Shown in pieces: positions 25,215 through 37,190 of a stretch of 64,000 nucleotides of DNA (positions within the stretch are counted from its first letter, which is position 1; the number at the start of each line of letters is the position of its first letter). Position numbers and translations under genes: made by a program. The notes below the pieces were generated by a model that ran no database searches, was not told the DNA's origin, and saw nothing but the letters and a program-made list of their open reading frames with translations. The DNA lies in contig JAITYX010000063.1 in the NCBI GenBank assembly GCA_021018815.1, positions 2,345,501 to 2,409,500 on the forward strand. Reading direction: 5' to 3'. The stretch comes from Talinum fruticosum (taxonomy: Eukaryota; Streptophyta; Magnoliopsida; Caryophyllales; Talinaceae).

Positions 25215-26110
25215 TCATCTAAAGTTGACTCTCTTTGGGTCAAATGGATTTAATGAGTTGTATCTCAAAGGCAGAATTTTTGGGATCACAATCCTCCAGT
25301 AAATACTAGCTGGTATTGGAGAAAATTGCATAAGATAAAAGATAGGTTCAGATTAAGCTACGAGAATGGAACTTTGAAACTACTAAAGACCTTACACAGT
25401 CAAGGCAGGATACCTCATGCTAAAGGACAAGAACAGATCTTCCAATATTGGCAAAGGGTATGCTCCTCTATAGCAATACCTAAGCACATATACATTATGT
25501 GGATTCTACTGCAGAACAGACTACTAACCAGGGACAAAAGTGGTAATTTGGGTATTTCTATCCCTGACATAAACTGTGTCCTTTATGGAGAGTACACTGA
25601 AACAACTAAACAGTGCAGCTTTAGCAAGGAGATAGTAGAAGCCATATCATTATGAATTGGACTTCAAATTAATGGCCCTAGCTGGCTAGATGGGTTGAAT
25701 CATATGAGGGAATCCAGAACAAGGAAAAACACTACTTGGGACTTTTGTTGCAGCTATCACATGTGGATAGATGTTGCAAAATCTTCTCAACTAAACCCAG
25801 CACACCTCAGTTGATCATTCAAACCATCAAGAAGGCAAATGCAAATTTGACTCCAACATAGATTACAAAGGAAGACAAAAGATAGAGACATGATATGGAT
25901 AGAGAAGATCCTCAAAGGGATCAATATTGCTAGCACTTCACTTTAGGAATAGGAACTCTTACTATAAGGTGGGTTATTGCCTAGATGTGTTTTTTTATTT
26001 ATTTGATCTTGAAATTTTGACAATGGGGTCTTCGTGCACCTTTGTACAGTTCATTTTTACACATGATAGTAATGGAAAGTATTTTCCTTATCAAAAAAAT
26101 AATTTAATTC
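25215..26110 (+). mobile_element. 3' end of an L1-type LINE (zf-RVT region), truncated
   Basis: Translation near the left edge reads WVKWI, YLKGRIFWDHNPP and SWYWRKLHKIKDRFR, the segment that follows reverse transcriptase in plant L1 elements, and it continues open to 25655. The same landmarks occur in the longer LINE at 41.5-46.9 kb. A run of seven A at 26093-26099 fits a decayed poly-A tail. All upstream ORF2 and ORF1 sequence is missing, as in usual 5' truncation. Confidence 0.75.
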
Positions 26111-26361
26111 AAATTAATTAACAGAGTGTTACAATTATAGTATGAGAAAATAAGTTATGCAACACTTAAACAAAGTCGGTAGTTTTCAGCCGATTTTAAC
26201 CTTTTGACATTTGTTGAGTGTTTGTTGTATAACTTTCAATCCACAAGGACTTGACCGGTCAACATATGGATGGAAACCTCTTTTAACAAGCTTTCTACAC
26301 AACTATTTTGTTGCATTTGAAGTTGCGTGGAAAAGTCAATTTAAATTGGAATGTGAAAGCA

Positions 26362-26545
26362 ACATTAGCTCTTACTTTCACCTTTTACAAAGTTGTTTGT
26401 TTTTCTACTTTGTGTCTCTTCGCCTTTTGTTCCCTTTGAATTATGGGGAAATATGTGAAAACAATTTTAGTTGTTACTTTCACTTTTTACAAAGTTGTTT
26501 GTTTTTCTACTTTTGTGTCTCCTCCCCTTTTGTTCCTTTTTTTTT
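26362..26545. repeat. Tandem duplication, about 104-bp period
   Basis: Two copies share ACTTTCACYTTTTACAAAGT and TTTTTCTACTTT...GTGTCTC. They differ by small indels. Non-coding. Confidence 0.8.
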
Positions 26546-26755
26546 GGCCGAACTTACTCTCGACCCTAGGATGATTGTTCGACGATTCTAACCATTGAAT
26601 TAATCATGTAAACCCTAACCATACGTAGCTCTAAATATGTGAAGCTTGGTATTGTTATGGGTCTTTTTGTCAAATTGAATGTAAAGTTGAGCTATGTCCT
26701 TATCCCCTAAATCTCTTTGCTTACCTTAATTAGTGACTTAATTAAGTAGTGTTTA

Positions 26756-27092
26756 ATAGTTATTAAACTCCCAATCCGGATCTTACGATTCTACGATTCA
26801 TAAACCCTCCATCGATCTAACTCCCATTAGAATCTTAAATGTATTAGAATCTTACGATTTTAATTTAGTGCATAAAATGTGTGGTAGAATCATAATACGA
26901 TTTTACGATTATACGATCCGATCCACGATTCTAAATAAATTTCATAATTTGCTCGCACATAATTTATTCGAAAACCCATCACAATAGTATGCTTTTGAAA
27001 CAAAAAATCTTTCACAAAGTATAGTTGAATTGGATTTCGATTCTAACCACCCCCAATCGATTCTAACTAGGATCACGATTCTAAAAACTTTA
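26756..27092. mobile_element. MITE family M1, copy 1
   Basis: Rich in TCTACGATTC-like words with inverted-repeat ends (left GTTATTAAACTCCC, right ending CTAAAAACTTTATC). A clear relative at 59159-59602 shares ATAGTATGCTTTTGAAA and CAAAGTATAGTTGAATTGGA. No coding capacity. Confidence 0.75.
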
Positions 27093-30047
27093 TCCTTTGG
27101 CTTAAATTAGTGCTCTAATCAACCCTTGACAGTGAGACTCATCCAAGAAGGGATTAATACCCGATTATCTCCTTGTTTCTCTCAACCCCCTCTTTTCACT
27201 CCCTTCAAATCTCACCGCTAAACCAAACCCCTCCTTTTCACACACCACTCTAATTTTCCCCTCTCAAAATTCAGCACCACATTCAATCCCCCTCTTCCCC
27301 TCCAACCGAACACCCAACTGTGTTCATCCAAGGTTCCTCCTCGATTAGGTGAACTTTGAGGAACCCCCTCTTTTACCTTCGATCTTGGATGACCCCTAAC
27401 TTTTCCTTCTCATTCTTCATCCTTGCTACTACCTTCTCACCAAGTGTCACATCCCCTACCTTTTCCCCTCTCATTCTTCATCCTTCCTACTGTCACATCC
27501 CCCTCCTTTCTACCGTGATTCCCTCCAGAAAAGTCCCAAAATCCTTCTACCCAAGTATTTTGAGAGTTTGCAGTTTTAGCTCTTTGTTCTTGGCTGTTTT
27601 TCCACTCACCTTCCTCAGCACCTAGGTCCATCACACTGTCTCCTAAGTTTTGGGAAACTAGTAGTAGGACCAATTCTCAAAAGTTCAAACGACACCTCAA
27701 GCCGGAAACCTTCGGTTCCAGTTCTGTAATGCCACACTTGAATTTGAAAATTTCCAACTAGTGTACTTGATTCTTTCTTTCTTTTTTTTTTTTTTGGGGG
27801 GTGTTGTTTGATATGTCCAAATCAAAAGTGTAATCCTGAAAACTGGTTGCTCCGAATACTTCAGAATTATAAAATGCTGTTGTAAAATTATTAAAAAGGA
27901 AAAGAAACAAAAACGTTGGTACTGATACTAGTGACAAAGTTAGTTACAAGTACAAAGAAAGCAGAACCTGTGTTAATTAGCAATCTAATTCACAACCTTA
28001 AGTCCAAAAACTAAAAAGTTTTTACAAATACAAAAAATCTACACAAAACATTAAGTTACATGTATGGGTATTATTTGGGGGACTATGACATTATACAGCA
28101 TACTGTTTAGCATTTGAGACTATACAACCTTGGTTAAAGTGGTGAGTATGCCCTATAAGATTGGGGTGTTCAATCCCGAGAGAGAAAGACAAACAGAGAG
28201 CCTGCTGCACAAAAATTTCCTCCCCCAACACAAAAGAATAGTTTTTGCTAAAGTGCTCAATTTACTAGGATCTTCAGCATTCTCCCTTAAGCCTTTGTTT
28301 TTTGGGAGTTTAGGAGTTTTTGGGGGGATCAATCTTTATTTGATGATGACGTGAGTGTGCGATGCATCTTCTAGCATACACAAAACAAGTGTAGCAACTG
28401 GTAGCCCAAAATGGAAAGCCTGTATTCTCAAGTTCATCCGTCAGCAAAACTGCATGAGCAATTCAGCATAAAGCTGCATGTGCTTAATGACTTCTCATAT
28501 CTCACTAGTCGCCAAAAGGCCCAAGATGGCCATCTGATCAGCAATATATTCACAGCTTGGAGTTAAGTTGGACTTTAGATACATCCCAATCCAAAGCCAA
28601 TTGGTAATAGAACAAGCTCATTAACATATTACAAGAAATATTGACTTGGGAAGTTTTGGGTTGGGTCAAAATCGGTTCCTCTGGTCTTGTTTGATCCTGA
28701 CGTTCAGTTGGGTTATTTCGTGCGAGCCAGTTGTGAGTACACTAGAGTGACTAACCATAGCAGTCTGTTTACCTCTAGTTTCAACGAGGAGTCTGTTTAC
28801 CTCTAGTTTCAACAATAAGGACAGCAGCAGCAAATATCATGTCAAAATCTCGAGCAGCCTCTGAACTCAGCTTCTGATGGCAATATGGCATCTCATTGGT
28901 CTGTGTAACATAAGAGGAACAAGGACACTTTAAGGCTCATGTTGCATTTAAAAATAGAAATTGTTATCACCTGGTATTTCCTACTAGTTCATGAACTAAC
29001 CAACTGATTGAACAAAGAATTTCTACAGCCTCTGTAAAAGCCATAAACGACTAGAATACAAGATTCAGCCTATACTCAAGTAAATTATCTCTAAAGAAAT
29101 GTGAACTTTCCCAAGAAAATGAAGATTTTAAAAGGTAAATAAATCACCGATGTATATTTTTCCCAAGAGTGCAACTCAAACAGAGCAAGGTAGACAGTAG
29201 CTTGTAACAATTGAAAGTAAAACTAAATTAGCTCTACTAGGTCATGGTACTAGACAAGCAATGCTAACCAAAGCTCATGATCCACTGACACAAATGCACT
29301 CCGATTAGTGTATGAGACGCCAATTTCATAACCAGCCTGCAAGGCTTTGCATCATGCCATCACAGCTTGCCAAGTATTATACAACAATCAATAACCACTT
29401 GTTCACCGTTATCATTGTTGATTTTGCAGGGCAGGGGGATGGGAGGAATACAATCAATCATCTTTTACATCGGAATTGCTCCCCACCGCCCGGGTACACA
29501 GGCTAAAAGAAATTAAATTGGAAAGTGACCAACACCAGAGCAGTACATCATTGATTTTTTTTTTTGCTTCTTATTTCTTCCTCTACAAATAGTTCTCCCT
29601 TAAAGTAATCCAAACACAAGATTAGAACTTCCAACTTCAGCATAATATATTGGGCATTCACAGAAGACTATCGTCTCATACAGGTGAGAATTCAGACTCC
29701 CAGTAATGAACACAGGATCAGAATGTGACTTGCTATGGATCCTATTAGCTCTCTTCCCTCAGAAGGCTTTTGAATTACAACTTACAAGTTTTGGTAACAG
29801 TTTACCCAGTCACAACAAAGTAATGAGTTCCACTTGATTTTAAATTAAGAATATCCAATCAACTATAGATTGAAAAGATTCATCAGCAGTCCAAACCAAC
29901 ATCAGCAAAGCATCAATTTTCCTCTTCAAACTACATGGATCAAAAAGAATGGAAACTAAACTTACCCATCATTGCACTTAATCTGCAATTTTTGTGTACT
30001 GACATCAGGCTGTTGTCTTGCGTTCATCTTGGCTTCTATCAAGTAAC
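27093..30047. other. Intergenic DNA
   Basis: A pyrimidine-rich stretch (27170-27620) gives unsupported open frames on both strands. A 28-bp unit is duplicated at 28763-28813 (GTCTGTTTACCTCTAGTTTC). Sequence just left of 30048 should include the PORR gene 3' UTR. No further gene is recognised. Confidence 0.4.
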
Positions 30048-31276
30048 TTAGTCCGAGTCAGCCGTAAAGTTATCAAAGATTGAAGATATCTGGTTCTTGC
30101 TGTGCTCAATATCAGCCTCCTCATTCAATGACCTCCGAGACTTGGCTAACAAACCACGACGTCCAAATTTAACCAAATCAAGAAGCTTCATCCTTGCCTC
30201 ATAAACAGGATTAGGGCTGATCAATTGCCCCCTTTCATAAGCTTCTCTCAGGAAAACTGTGTGCCTCTTCCCTTTAGTTGATAGATAAAATATCCCAGGG
30301 TGATCGAGAAATAGATCCCTGATATTGAAGTCAATTCCAAAACACTTCCTGAAATGGCTAATCTTCTCCACCTCCACCATCTTCTCCACAGTTAAACTCA
30401 TGAATTCATGTACAATTCCAACAGCTCGTTTCTCCAAGCTCTTCATTCCACTCCTTGATTTCTTCTTCTCCCCCATCTCTTCATATGGCCCAATATATGG
30501 AAGTTGTTGCCATTCCTTAACCTTAGCCTTGAAAGTCTTCCTCAACCTCATTCCTGGAGGAAACCCTTGCTTGAAACTATAACACATCTCCGTCCGATCA
30601 AGCTGTGAATCCTCCTTACAACACTCCATCATCCGCCAATTCTCGACAACAGCAGTGAGATCTCTATGAGGAACAAGTAGTTTCAGAACATGGGTATTAG
30701 GCTCATTCCCATCACAAAGCATGAATAGTTCAGGATATTGAGCAATCACTGACTGCTCAAAATCGTCAGGAAGACCCAACTCCTTCCAAACTTTGAAAAT
30801 GGCTCTCAAAGGCACTGACTTGGATATTGACATGGAAAGAATCCTACATAATCGATCGACAACTAAAGGCAAAGAGTCATAAATAGCTGCTGCCTCAATT
30901 TGGGTAATTTCAATGGCTTTGTCTGTTAATTTGCAAAAGGGCACAGACTTAGATTGGTTGTAAAAAATTTCAAAAATGTGAGGATATTTACGAAGGAATG
31001 TCGGGCGCCACGATTAAGGTGGAGCTTCTGCGAGAGCCTCGACAAGAAATCAACAGATACAGAGGGAGGGTTTCTATTAGGGTTTGCCAGGATGAGGTCT
31101 TGAATGGCAATTACTTTGACAAGGTTTTTGTAATGGTCCATTAGCTTCTCAAATGTTGGGTCTCTAGCCCTTGATGCCACATATTGTGCAGTTGAGATTG
31201 CTCTTGGGATTGTAACTGAACCAAAAGAGAACCCATCTGGGGGCTTCAAAATGAACTTGAACAATTGAACTGCCAT
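30048..31276 (-). CDS. WTF9: PORR-domain organellar RNA-binding protein, WTF9-like intron-splicing factor
   Basis: Plant Organelle RNA Recognition (PORR) domain protein. Family members bind group II introns in chloroplasts or mitochondria and promote splicing; the closest remembered relative is WTF9, a mitochondrial factor. The ATG at 31274-31276 opens a short N-terminus (MAVQLFKFIL) that could be an organelle-targeting peptide. The domain follows: RDPTFEKLMDHYKN, IQDLILANPN, SVDFLSRLSQKLHLNRGA, then, after one frame slip, SVPFCKLTDKA, LPLRAIFKVWKELGLP-like text, PPGMRLRKTFKAKVKEWQ, RKCFGIDFNIRDLFLDHPG and STKGKRHTVFLREAYERG. The slip is loss of one base in a three-base C run (plus-strand GGG at 31003-31005). 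Restoring it gives 1230 nt, 409 residues, normal length. No intron interrupts the coding part. I call it functional with a probable consensus error; WTF9 orthology is from memory of family motifs. Confidence 0.9.
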
Positions 31277-31780
31277 TGAAACCCATAAGTATCATCCACT
31301 ATGACCCCGTAAAGGCAAAATTAAAGAACTTTTATGGCTGAGCACGAATAAAAGTCTAGATTTTACCAAAAAAGTCCAAACATTTAAACATCAAGAAGAA
31401 TATTGGTTACCGGGGGTCATGAACAACAATGAGAAGCACATTATATACTGTAATAAATAGCTGAGCAAAAGTTCAATACAGGGGAAGAAACCCCAAAATA
31501 ACAATGACTAAATTAAGGTGAATATCAGGCATTACCTGAGGGGAACATTGCTTTGGAAAGCATCTCCGCTTATGATTACCCCCAGCAGAAAGCAGGGTAA
31601 CATACAAAGCAAGAATTCGATGAGAATGTCCACCAAGAGTTCGAGGAAATACCACACAGAACACGAAACCAGCCAAGGTAGTCTCTTATAGTATTCCAGC
31701 GGTGACCGTTGCTTCACCTGCGGCGACTGGAACTGATTCACCGGCACCGGCACTGCAACAATTGGATGGTAGCAGATGGC
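31277..31780 (-). promoter_or_regulatory. Probable 5' UTR of the PORR gene with a possible leader intron
   Basis: Read on the minus strand, CCCCTCAG|GTAATG near 31538 is a good donor and GGGGTCATAG near 31299 a possible acceptor, suggesting a non-coding first exon at about 31538-31760. The 67-73 codon open frames here have no family resemblance. Confidence 0.35.
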
Positions 31781-31795
31781 GTTTTGAACAACTTT

Positions 31796-32530
31796 GGGCC
31801 TCTAACGTGATCGTCGGAGTTATCTGGGCCTCTAAAGTGCTCGGCGGAAAAAATTAACTAAAAGGTTAACGAGCAACAAACAAAACTTATTCGCCTTTCC
31901 CTTAATACATTTCATCATCGCCCAATAAACATAAGGGAAAAAGGTACTATACCCGACAATTCAAAAACAAAATTGAAAGATATAAATATTTAACATTGAT
32001 TGTGAAGATACTAAATGCTTAAAAACACGCATTACTCAAATAGTTCGGTAAGAAGGTACAGAGACATACAGATTTGAAGGAAGAGAGAGAATGAAGCTCG
32101 CAGCGGCGGAGAAGCACAGAGGCAGCCATGGAAGCAGAGTAAGAGATCCGGCGGGATGAGAGAGAAACTGCTTGGGTCAGGGTATTCTCTCTCCTGATAC
32201 TTACACGCAGAAGGGGAAATGCAGGGTTTAGGGTTTGAGGGGGTTAGAGGACAGAGAGAGAGGGCGAAATTTGTAATCTATAATGGAAGTTTCTAGATGA
32301 GTGGGATTCGACTGGTGAAGGTGAGGAAGAGAGTTAGAGTTGGAATGGGTTAGGGGTTTCGGGGAAGAGAGGGAATCGAAAACAGCAGGTGAGGGAAGGA
32401 GAGAGAGAGAGAGAGAGAGATTAGGAGAAAGCGGGTTGCTCGCAGCGGCGGAGATTACGCAGAAGCATTGAGACTGCCATGGAAGCAGAGCGGCAGATCT
32501 TGAGAGACAGACTACAGTTTGTGTGCTTTG
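31796..32530. repeat. Diverged direct repeats upstream of the PORR gene
   Basis: A block with GCTCGCAGCGGCGGAGA and GCCATGGAAGCAGAG occurs at about 32094-32145 and again at 32436-32490. Both are followed by similar GAGAGA and TTCTCTCTC text and then a (C)AGGG(T)TTTAGGG-like stretch, so the unit is about 340 bp. A (GA)n tract lies at 32399-32421, and GGGCCTCTAA is repeated at 31797 and 31828. Non-coding as far as seen. Confidence 0.65.
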
Positions 32531-33617
32531 GTTTTCTCTCTCTTCGTAGTGTATACAACAGCTGATCGAGCAGGGGCTAGGGTTTATGGGGTGGTCAAAC
32601 GGAGATTGCAGCCGGGAAGCTTTGTTATTGTTAGCTATTATTATTGTTAGATTAGTTTTTAATATATTTTTTCATCAGATTGTTTGGTAAAATATTATGG
32701 TTAGAACTTACTAAAAAATACCTCTTTTTTAAATTTCATACCAATTCCATGTATTATTTCTTAAATTACATTCTATTTCAATTTTTATATAAATCGGGAC
32801 CTTAATGAAATCGAGTACTATATTTCGTAACAACGACAAGTGCAAGCTATACAACCTCATTTATACCACACTTCTTTGGTTTGTGAGTTCGAATTCAGTT
32901 GATTTCGAATTGGGTTATCTCCACGTCGATAAGATCCGGGATGCTAATATGTCAAGCTAAGTTCTTTTTAGTCCAAATTAACTTCAAATAAATTGATATT
33001 TGATTCAATTAACTTGTCTTGAAAAGAAAACGATTTCAAAGAAAAGTGTTCAAGTTCAATTCCCATTAGTTAGCTTTAAATGTCAGATATAGGTTAGTCT
33101 TCGTGCCTTGGTATAGGCACTTTAAACAAAGCAACACTCGTACTAGTGATTTGATATTATAATTAGTTTTTGGGGCAATATTGTTGTTTGACTTTTTCTT
33201 TTACCGAGTATCAAATAAGTCATTGGTGATATAATTTTTAAGATTAAATCTTTACTTCAAAAGGCTATAATATTTTTTTCTCATAGTCAAAATAATTAAT
33301 ACCAATTGTTATACCGTATAACTATAATTATTGAGGGAGAAGAAGGTGACATATTTTCACTAACCCTTTAATTGATGTAGTTGGGTGGCACATTGAGGGC
33401 CCGATGATCCTTTATGTATTTAAATGGGTTTGACCATCTTTCTTGTAACCACAATGAATCCTCTGCCTATTGCCAAGATTTAGTTATACAAACAATCAAT
33501 GAACTTTAGCTTGAGTCCTACGAAAAGCTCCTTCTATCTGGGAGGTCTCCTAGGTGGGTACAAGCCTCCATCTCCAAGCCTAATTCATTCAAATCGTGGT
33601 TCCTTTATCCCCTCCTT
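32531..33617. other. AT-rich intergenic DNA
   Basis: No gene or element recognised up to the LTR-like terminus at 33618. Confidence 0.4.
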
Positions 33618-33710
33618 TGTAATGCCCCGACCCTAATCTAATATATTAAATAAGAATTAAAAAGTTCTTAATGAACGAATGCACTTGCAATTCACATTTT
33701 CAATTCTCAT

Positions 33711-33712
<2 letters not shown>

Positions 33713-33744
<32 letters not shown>
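33713..33744. repeat. (TA)n microsatellite
   Basis: Sixteen uninterrupted AT dinucleotides about 100 bp inside the left end of the composite element. Confidence 0.95.
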
Positions 33745-33753
<9 letters not shown>

Positions 33754-34027
33754 ATACAAATAATTATGTTATTTATTGCGGGACTCGAGATGGTAATAAC
33801 GATGCGAGGTTGAATAAAAATAAAATAAACAAAATAATAATAAAAATATATTATCGAAGATCATTTTGAGTTTAAATTATATGCAAAATATTTATATAAT
33901 CATCAAGGACGGAAGAACTTACAAAACCGACATTTTAAACTTGGCTTTTCCCTAATTGGATTAAATGAGCTTGAAGGAGGAAATTAGAGGCTCAATAAGT
34001 AAAATAAGGAAGAAGGTAGCTTGAAAA

Positions 34028-34333
34028 ATGCATCCATGTAACACGAGAGAGAAATTGAAAAAAGGAAGTTTATTAAAACTCAAACCCCCTCAAAACTCCC
34101 ACCCTCATCATTCCTTTACCTTCCCAAAGAAACTCCACACACATACTCCACCTCTATCACCGATACCCGTCACCGTCCACTGGTCGCCGCCGCCACCAAC
34201 TTCTCTGCCACCGGTCGCCGGTCGCCGAAGCGGCCTAGCCAACTTCCTGTTTTGCACCTGCGTTATCGCCGCCACCACCGACCATCGGCGTGCGCGCTTG
34301 CCATCACCACTCGTCGTCGTTCCTAATTGCTAG
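34028..34333 (+). other. GC-rich exon-like segment in the composite element
   Basis: Open for 101 codons, rich in Pro, Ser, Thr, Ala and His, and placed about 410 bp from the element start, much like the 21050-21403 block (about 315 bp from its start). No family resemblance. Probably a leader exon or compositional artefact rather than a protein gene. Confidence 0.35.
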
Positions 34334-34763
34334 AGTTAAAAGCAACCCTCCACCACTTTAAGAACCTCATCTTTTTTGTGATTCTTGGATTCATGTTGTA
34401 AGAATCAGATTTTAATGGATAATGTGAGGTTATGTTGATGAAAGGTAAAGTGGCTTTGAAATTATTGTGGTTGGATGTTAAAGAAAGTGAAAATTTAAGT
34501 TGTGAAAGTTAATTGAGCTTCAAAATTTTGTGTGATTATATGGATACTTGGACTATGGATGAATGATTATGGATTGTAAATTTGGGAAAGAAATTTGGTT
34601 GATGATGATGATTAGAAACTTGAAGGAAAAAATTTGGAAGTTAGAGGTAAAAGAAAATGGGCATGCCTCAAGCTTTAGTGAAATCTAGGAGAAAATGATA
34701 TTATGTGAGAAAAAGTTAAGAAAATGGGTATGCATATTTTTTTAAAAGTATATCTATGTAAAT

Positions 34764-35005
34764 GTAATTTAAGGAAAATAGGTTACTTTAGTGATCAAAG
34801 AAAAATAAGTGATTTTGGTAATTTAAGAAAAATAAGTGATTTTACCGATTTAAGAAAAATAAGTGATTTTAGCAACTTAAGGAAAATAAGTGACTTAGCA
34901 ATTTAAGAAAAATAGATGATTTTGATGACTTAAGAAAAATAAGTGATCTTACCGATTTAAGGAAAATAAGTGAATTTAGTGATTTAAAGAAATTAAATGA
35001 TTCAA
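34764..35005 (+). repeat. 30-bp minisatellite, about seven units
   Basis: Unit resembles ATTTAAGAAAAATAAGTGAT plus ten variable bases. Because the period is a multiple of three, one frame reads (D/N)LRKISDF repeatedly at 34724-34906. Units drift toward the right and lose periodicity after 35000. Confidence 0.9.
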
Positions 35006-35310
35006 GTAAATTAGGTGATTTATGGGAATTGAGTAAGGTATTCAAGTGATTGGTAAGAATTAAGCAATGTTGGTGAATTAAGCAAATTAGGTGAGCAAGA
35101 GGCCTAAATTAAAAGGGACGGATTAAAGCATTGGGTGTCGATTTACGGAGAAATGGGTAATTGGACTTTAGGAAAATTTTACGTGACAAGGGGATTGATT
35201 CAAGCTATGGGCGTTGTTTTAAATTATAACTTATTGAGATTGACACTCCTTCATTTAACAAGTTAAGAAGTGTATTGCTTAAATAAAATTCATCATAGTC
35301 ATAGGAAATC

Positions 35311-35355
<45 letters not shown>
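35311..35355. repeat. (ATA)n microsatellite
   Basis: Fifteen trinucleotide units. Confidence 0.95.
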
Positions 35356-36299
35356 GTAAAAATGAAGTTACTAAAAGTATTGAATTTATTAATGAAACAC
35401 TTTATTTTTAAATGATCGTTAAGGTTATCAACGTCGGTCATCTAAGTCAGCAAGTCAAAAAGAATCAAAGGAAGAAAAACATCAAAATGATTTGCTTAAT
35501 TAGAATTAATGCAAATATTATTTGTCACCTAATTACGCGGCATGTCCCATATTAATCATGTTATATCATGATCATATCATATCGTATATTTGGTCGAGTA
35601 TTAACTAGATTTTCCGATTGGTCCGGGTGTGCACATATTTAGGGAATCCCATAATCGTAAGGAGTCACCCAAATAATAAATGAATAAGCTGTTATATTAT
35701 ACTCTTCCTATCCGATTTATAAATGAACTGAAATGCATGCGCTAAAAAATATATCTTCATGCAATACCCTTAATTTTGGGTTAGGTAGTTATATGAGTTA
35801 AATTAATTAATTAGTGTTAATTAAATAAAGTGGGTCAATTAACGAAAATATACATACGAGGATATATATATTCGTTAATTTATTTGAGTGAATTATTATT
35901 AGTTCGCGTAACTATAATTTGTGAAATATGTTAATTCCTTTCTCCAAATTTTCCGTCCGAACTAGTTAAATAAAACCCGAGACCGTTTATGCTATGTATG
36001 TGGGTTTAATCCAAATAATACTTAACAAAAGAAAAGGGAAAGAGGAATGTAAAGGGGAACTTAAGTGTCGGCTTGGAAATTGGATTAGTGTAAAAGTAAT
36101 GCCTCCGAGAAAGCCACGCGCAAAAGAAAGAAAGAAAGAGAAATTAGGATGGAAAGAGAGCCCGAGAAGGGGGAGGCAAAGGGGCACTGGGAGAAAACAG
36201 AGCACCGAGTGAGAGAGAGGGAGATTGGGAAGAGGAAAACCACCGGAGTGTTGGGAAAAGGCAGGTCGATATAGCGGAAGCGAACCCTTTTCCCTCTTT

Positions 36300-36908
36300 G
36301 TGAAATTTAAGACGGGCTATAAAATTATGAAAATATAATAGATGGAGACACACAAATTTTTACGTTGAAAACCCACCAAGACGAAGGGAAAAACCACGGG
36401 ACCGTTAGGTCCGAAAATATACTTCTATTATTTGAATAGTAGGATTACAACAATATCTCCTCTAAATAAATTAGAGGGTATACACTCAATATCTCACCCA
36501 CTTAGGATGGAACAAAAATTTAATCTCACCCATTTTTAGTGGAACTCTCTCACCTATTTTTGGTGATATACACTCAACACTCAAGTGATACTCTCACTTG
36601 GATTTTTACAAATTTTAAATGTAATGGTTCGCTTGAAATATAATATTAACGACCTTGTAATCATATACCATCACATTTATAATCAATATACATATATGTA
36701 AATTTTTAAATTTTCTCTTTTAAACATATACGTAAGTTATAATCATTATTATGAAATTTTCATTAGGGCCACTTCATCGCCTTAGCTGCATAACACATAT
36801 ATAAAAATAATTTAAATATAAAATATCGAATTGAAGTGCACGCACTCAATTATATAAATTTTGTAAGCAATAAAATAAATAATATGGTTTAGGGTCGGGT
36901 TGTTATAA
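36300..36908 (-). mobile_element. Inverted fragment of the same LTR family nested in the composite element
   Basis: The right 170 bp (36735-36908) are the reverse complement of the solo LTR start: TTTAGGGTCGGGTTGTTA at the edge, GAATTGAAGTGCACGC and CATAACACAT further in. The left part (36300-36620) has repeats such as CTCACCCATTTTTAGTGG and CTCTCACTTGG and belongs to another, unidentified element. Confidence 0.6.
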
Positions 36909-37190
36909 TAAAGCAAGGAAAATAGAGAGCGGAGAGGTCGGGGAATGCGAGAGCGAGGGTGCAGAAGGTCGAGAGCCGGAGAAGCTAGGAAGAGGAAAGA
37001 CGACCAGGGAAAGAGGAAGCCGGCGTGCCCATTTGAACGATGGGTCGAAGAATAGCGGCCGAGGGCAAGGAGGCAGTGGTTGGCGAGCGAGAGGGAAATG
37101 GCGGACGAGCGAGACCAAAATCGGGCAAAAACCGGAGCGAAGTGCGAGAGAAAGAGAGCTGCTGAGAACTCGAGAACTAGGAAGCCCAAA
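36909..37190. other. GC-rich purine block right of the nested fragment
   Basis: Sharp rise in G content, open on both strands, followed by AT-rich DNA. It may continue the GC-rich block at about 36080-36290 that the nested fragment interrupts. No protein family is visible. Confidence 0.35.

Noticed and set aside
27356..27673. Open frames on both strands in a pyrimidine-rich stretch
   Set aside because: Both strands stay open because of biased composition; no domain seen.
31473..31753. Two minus-strand frames (67 and 73 codons) upstream of the PORR gene
   Set aside because: No family resemblance; better explained as untranslated leader with a possible intron.
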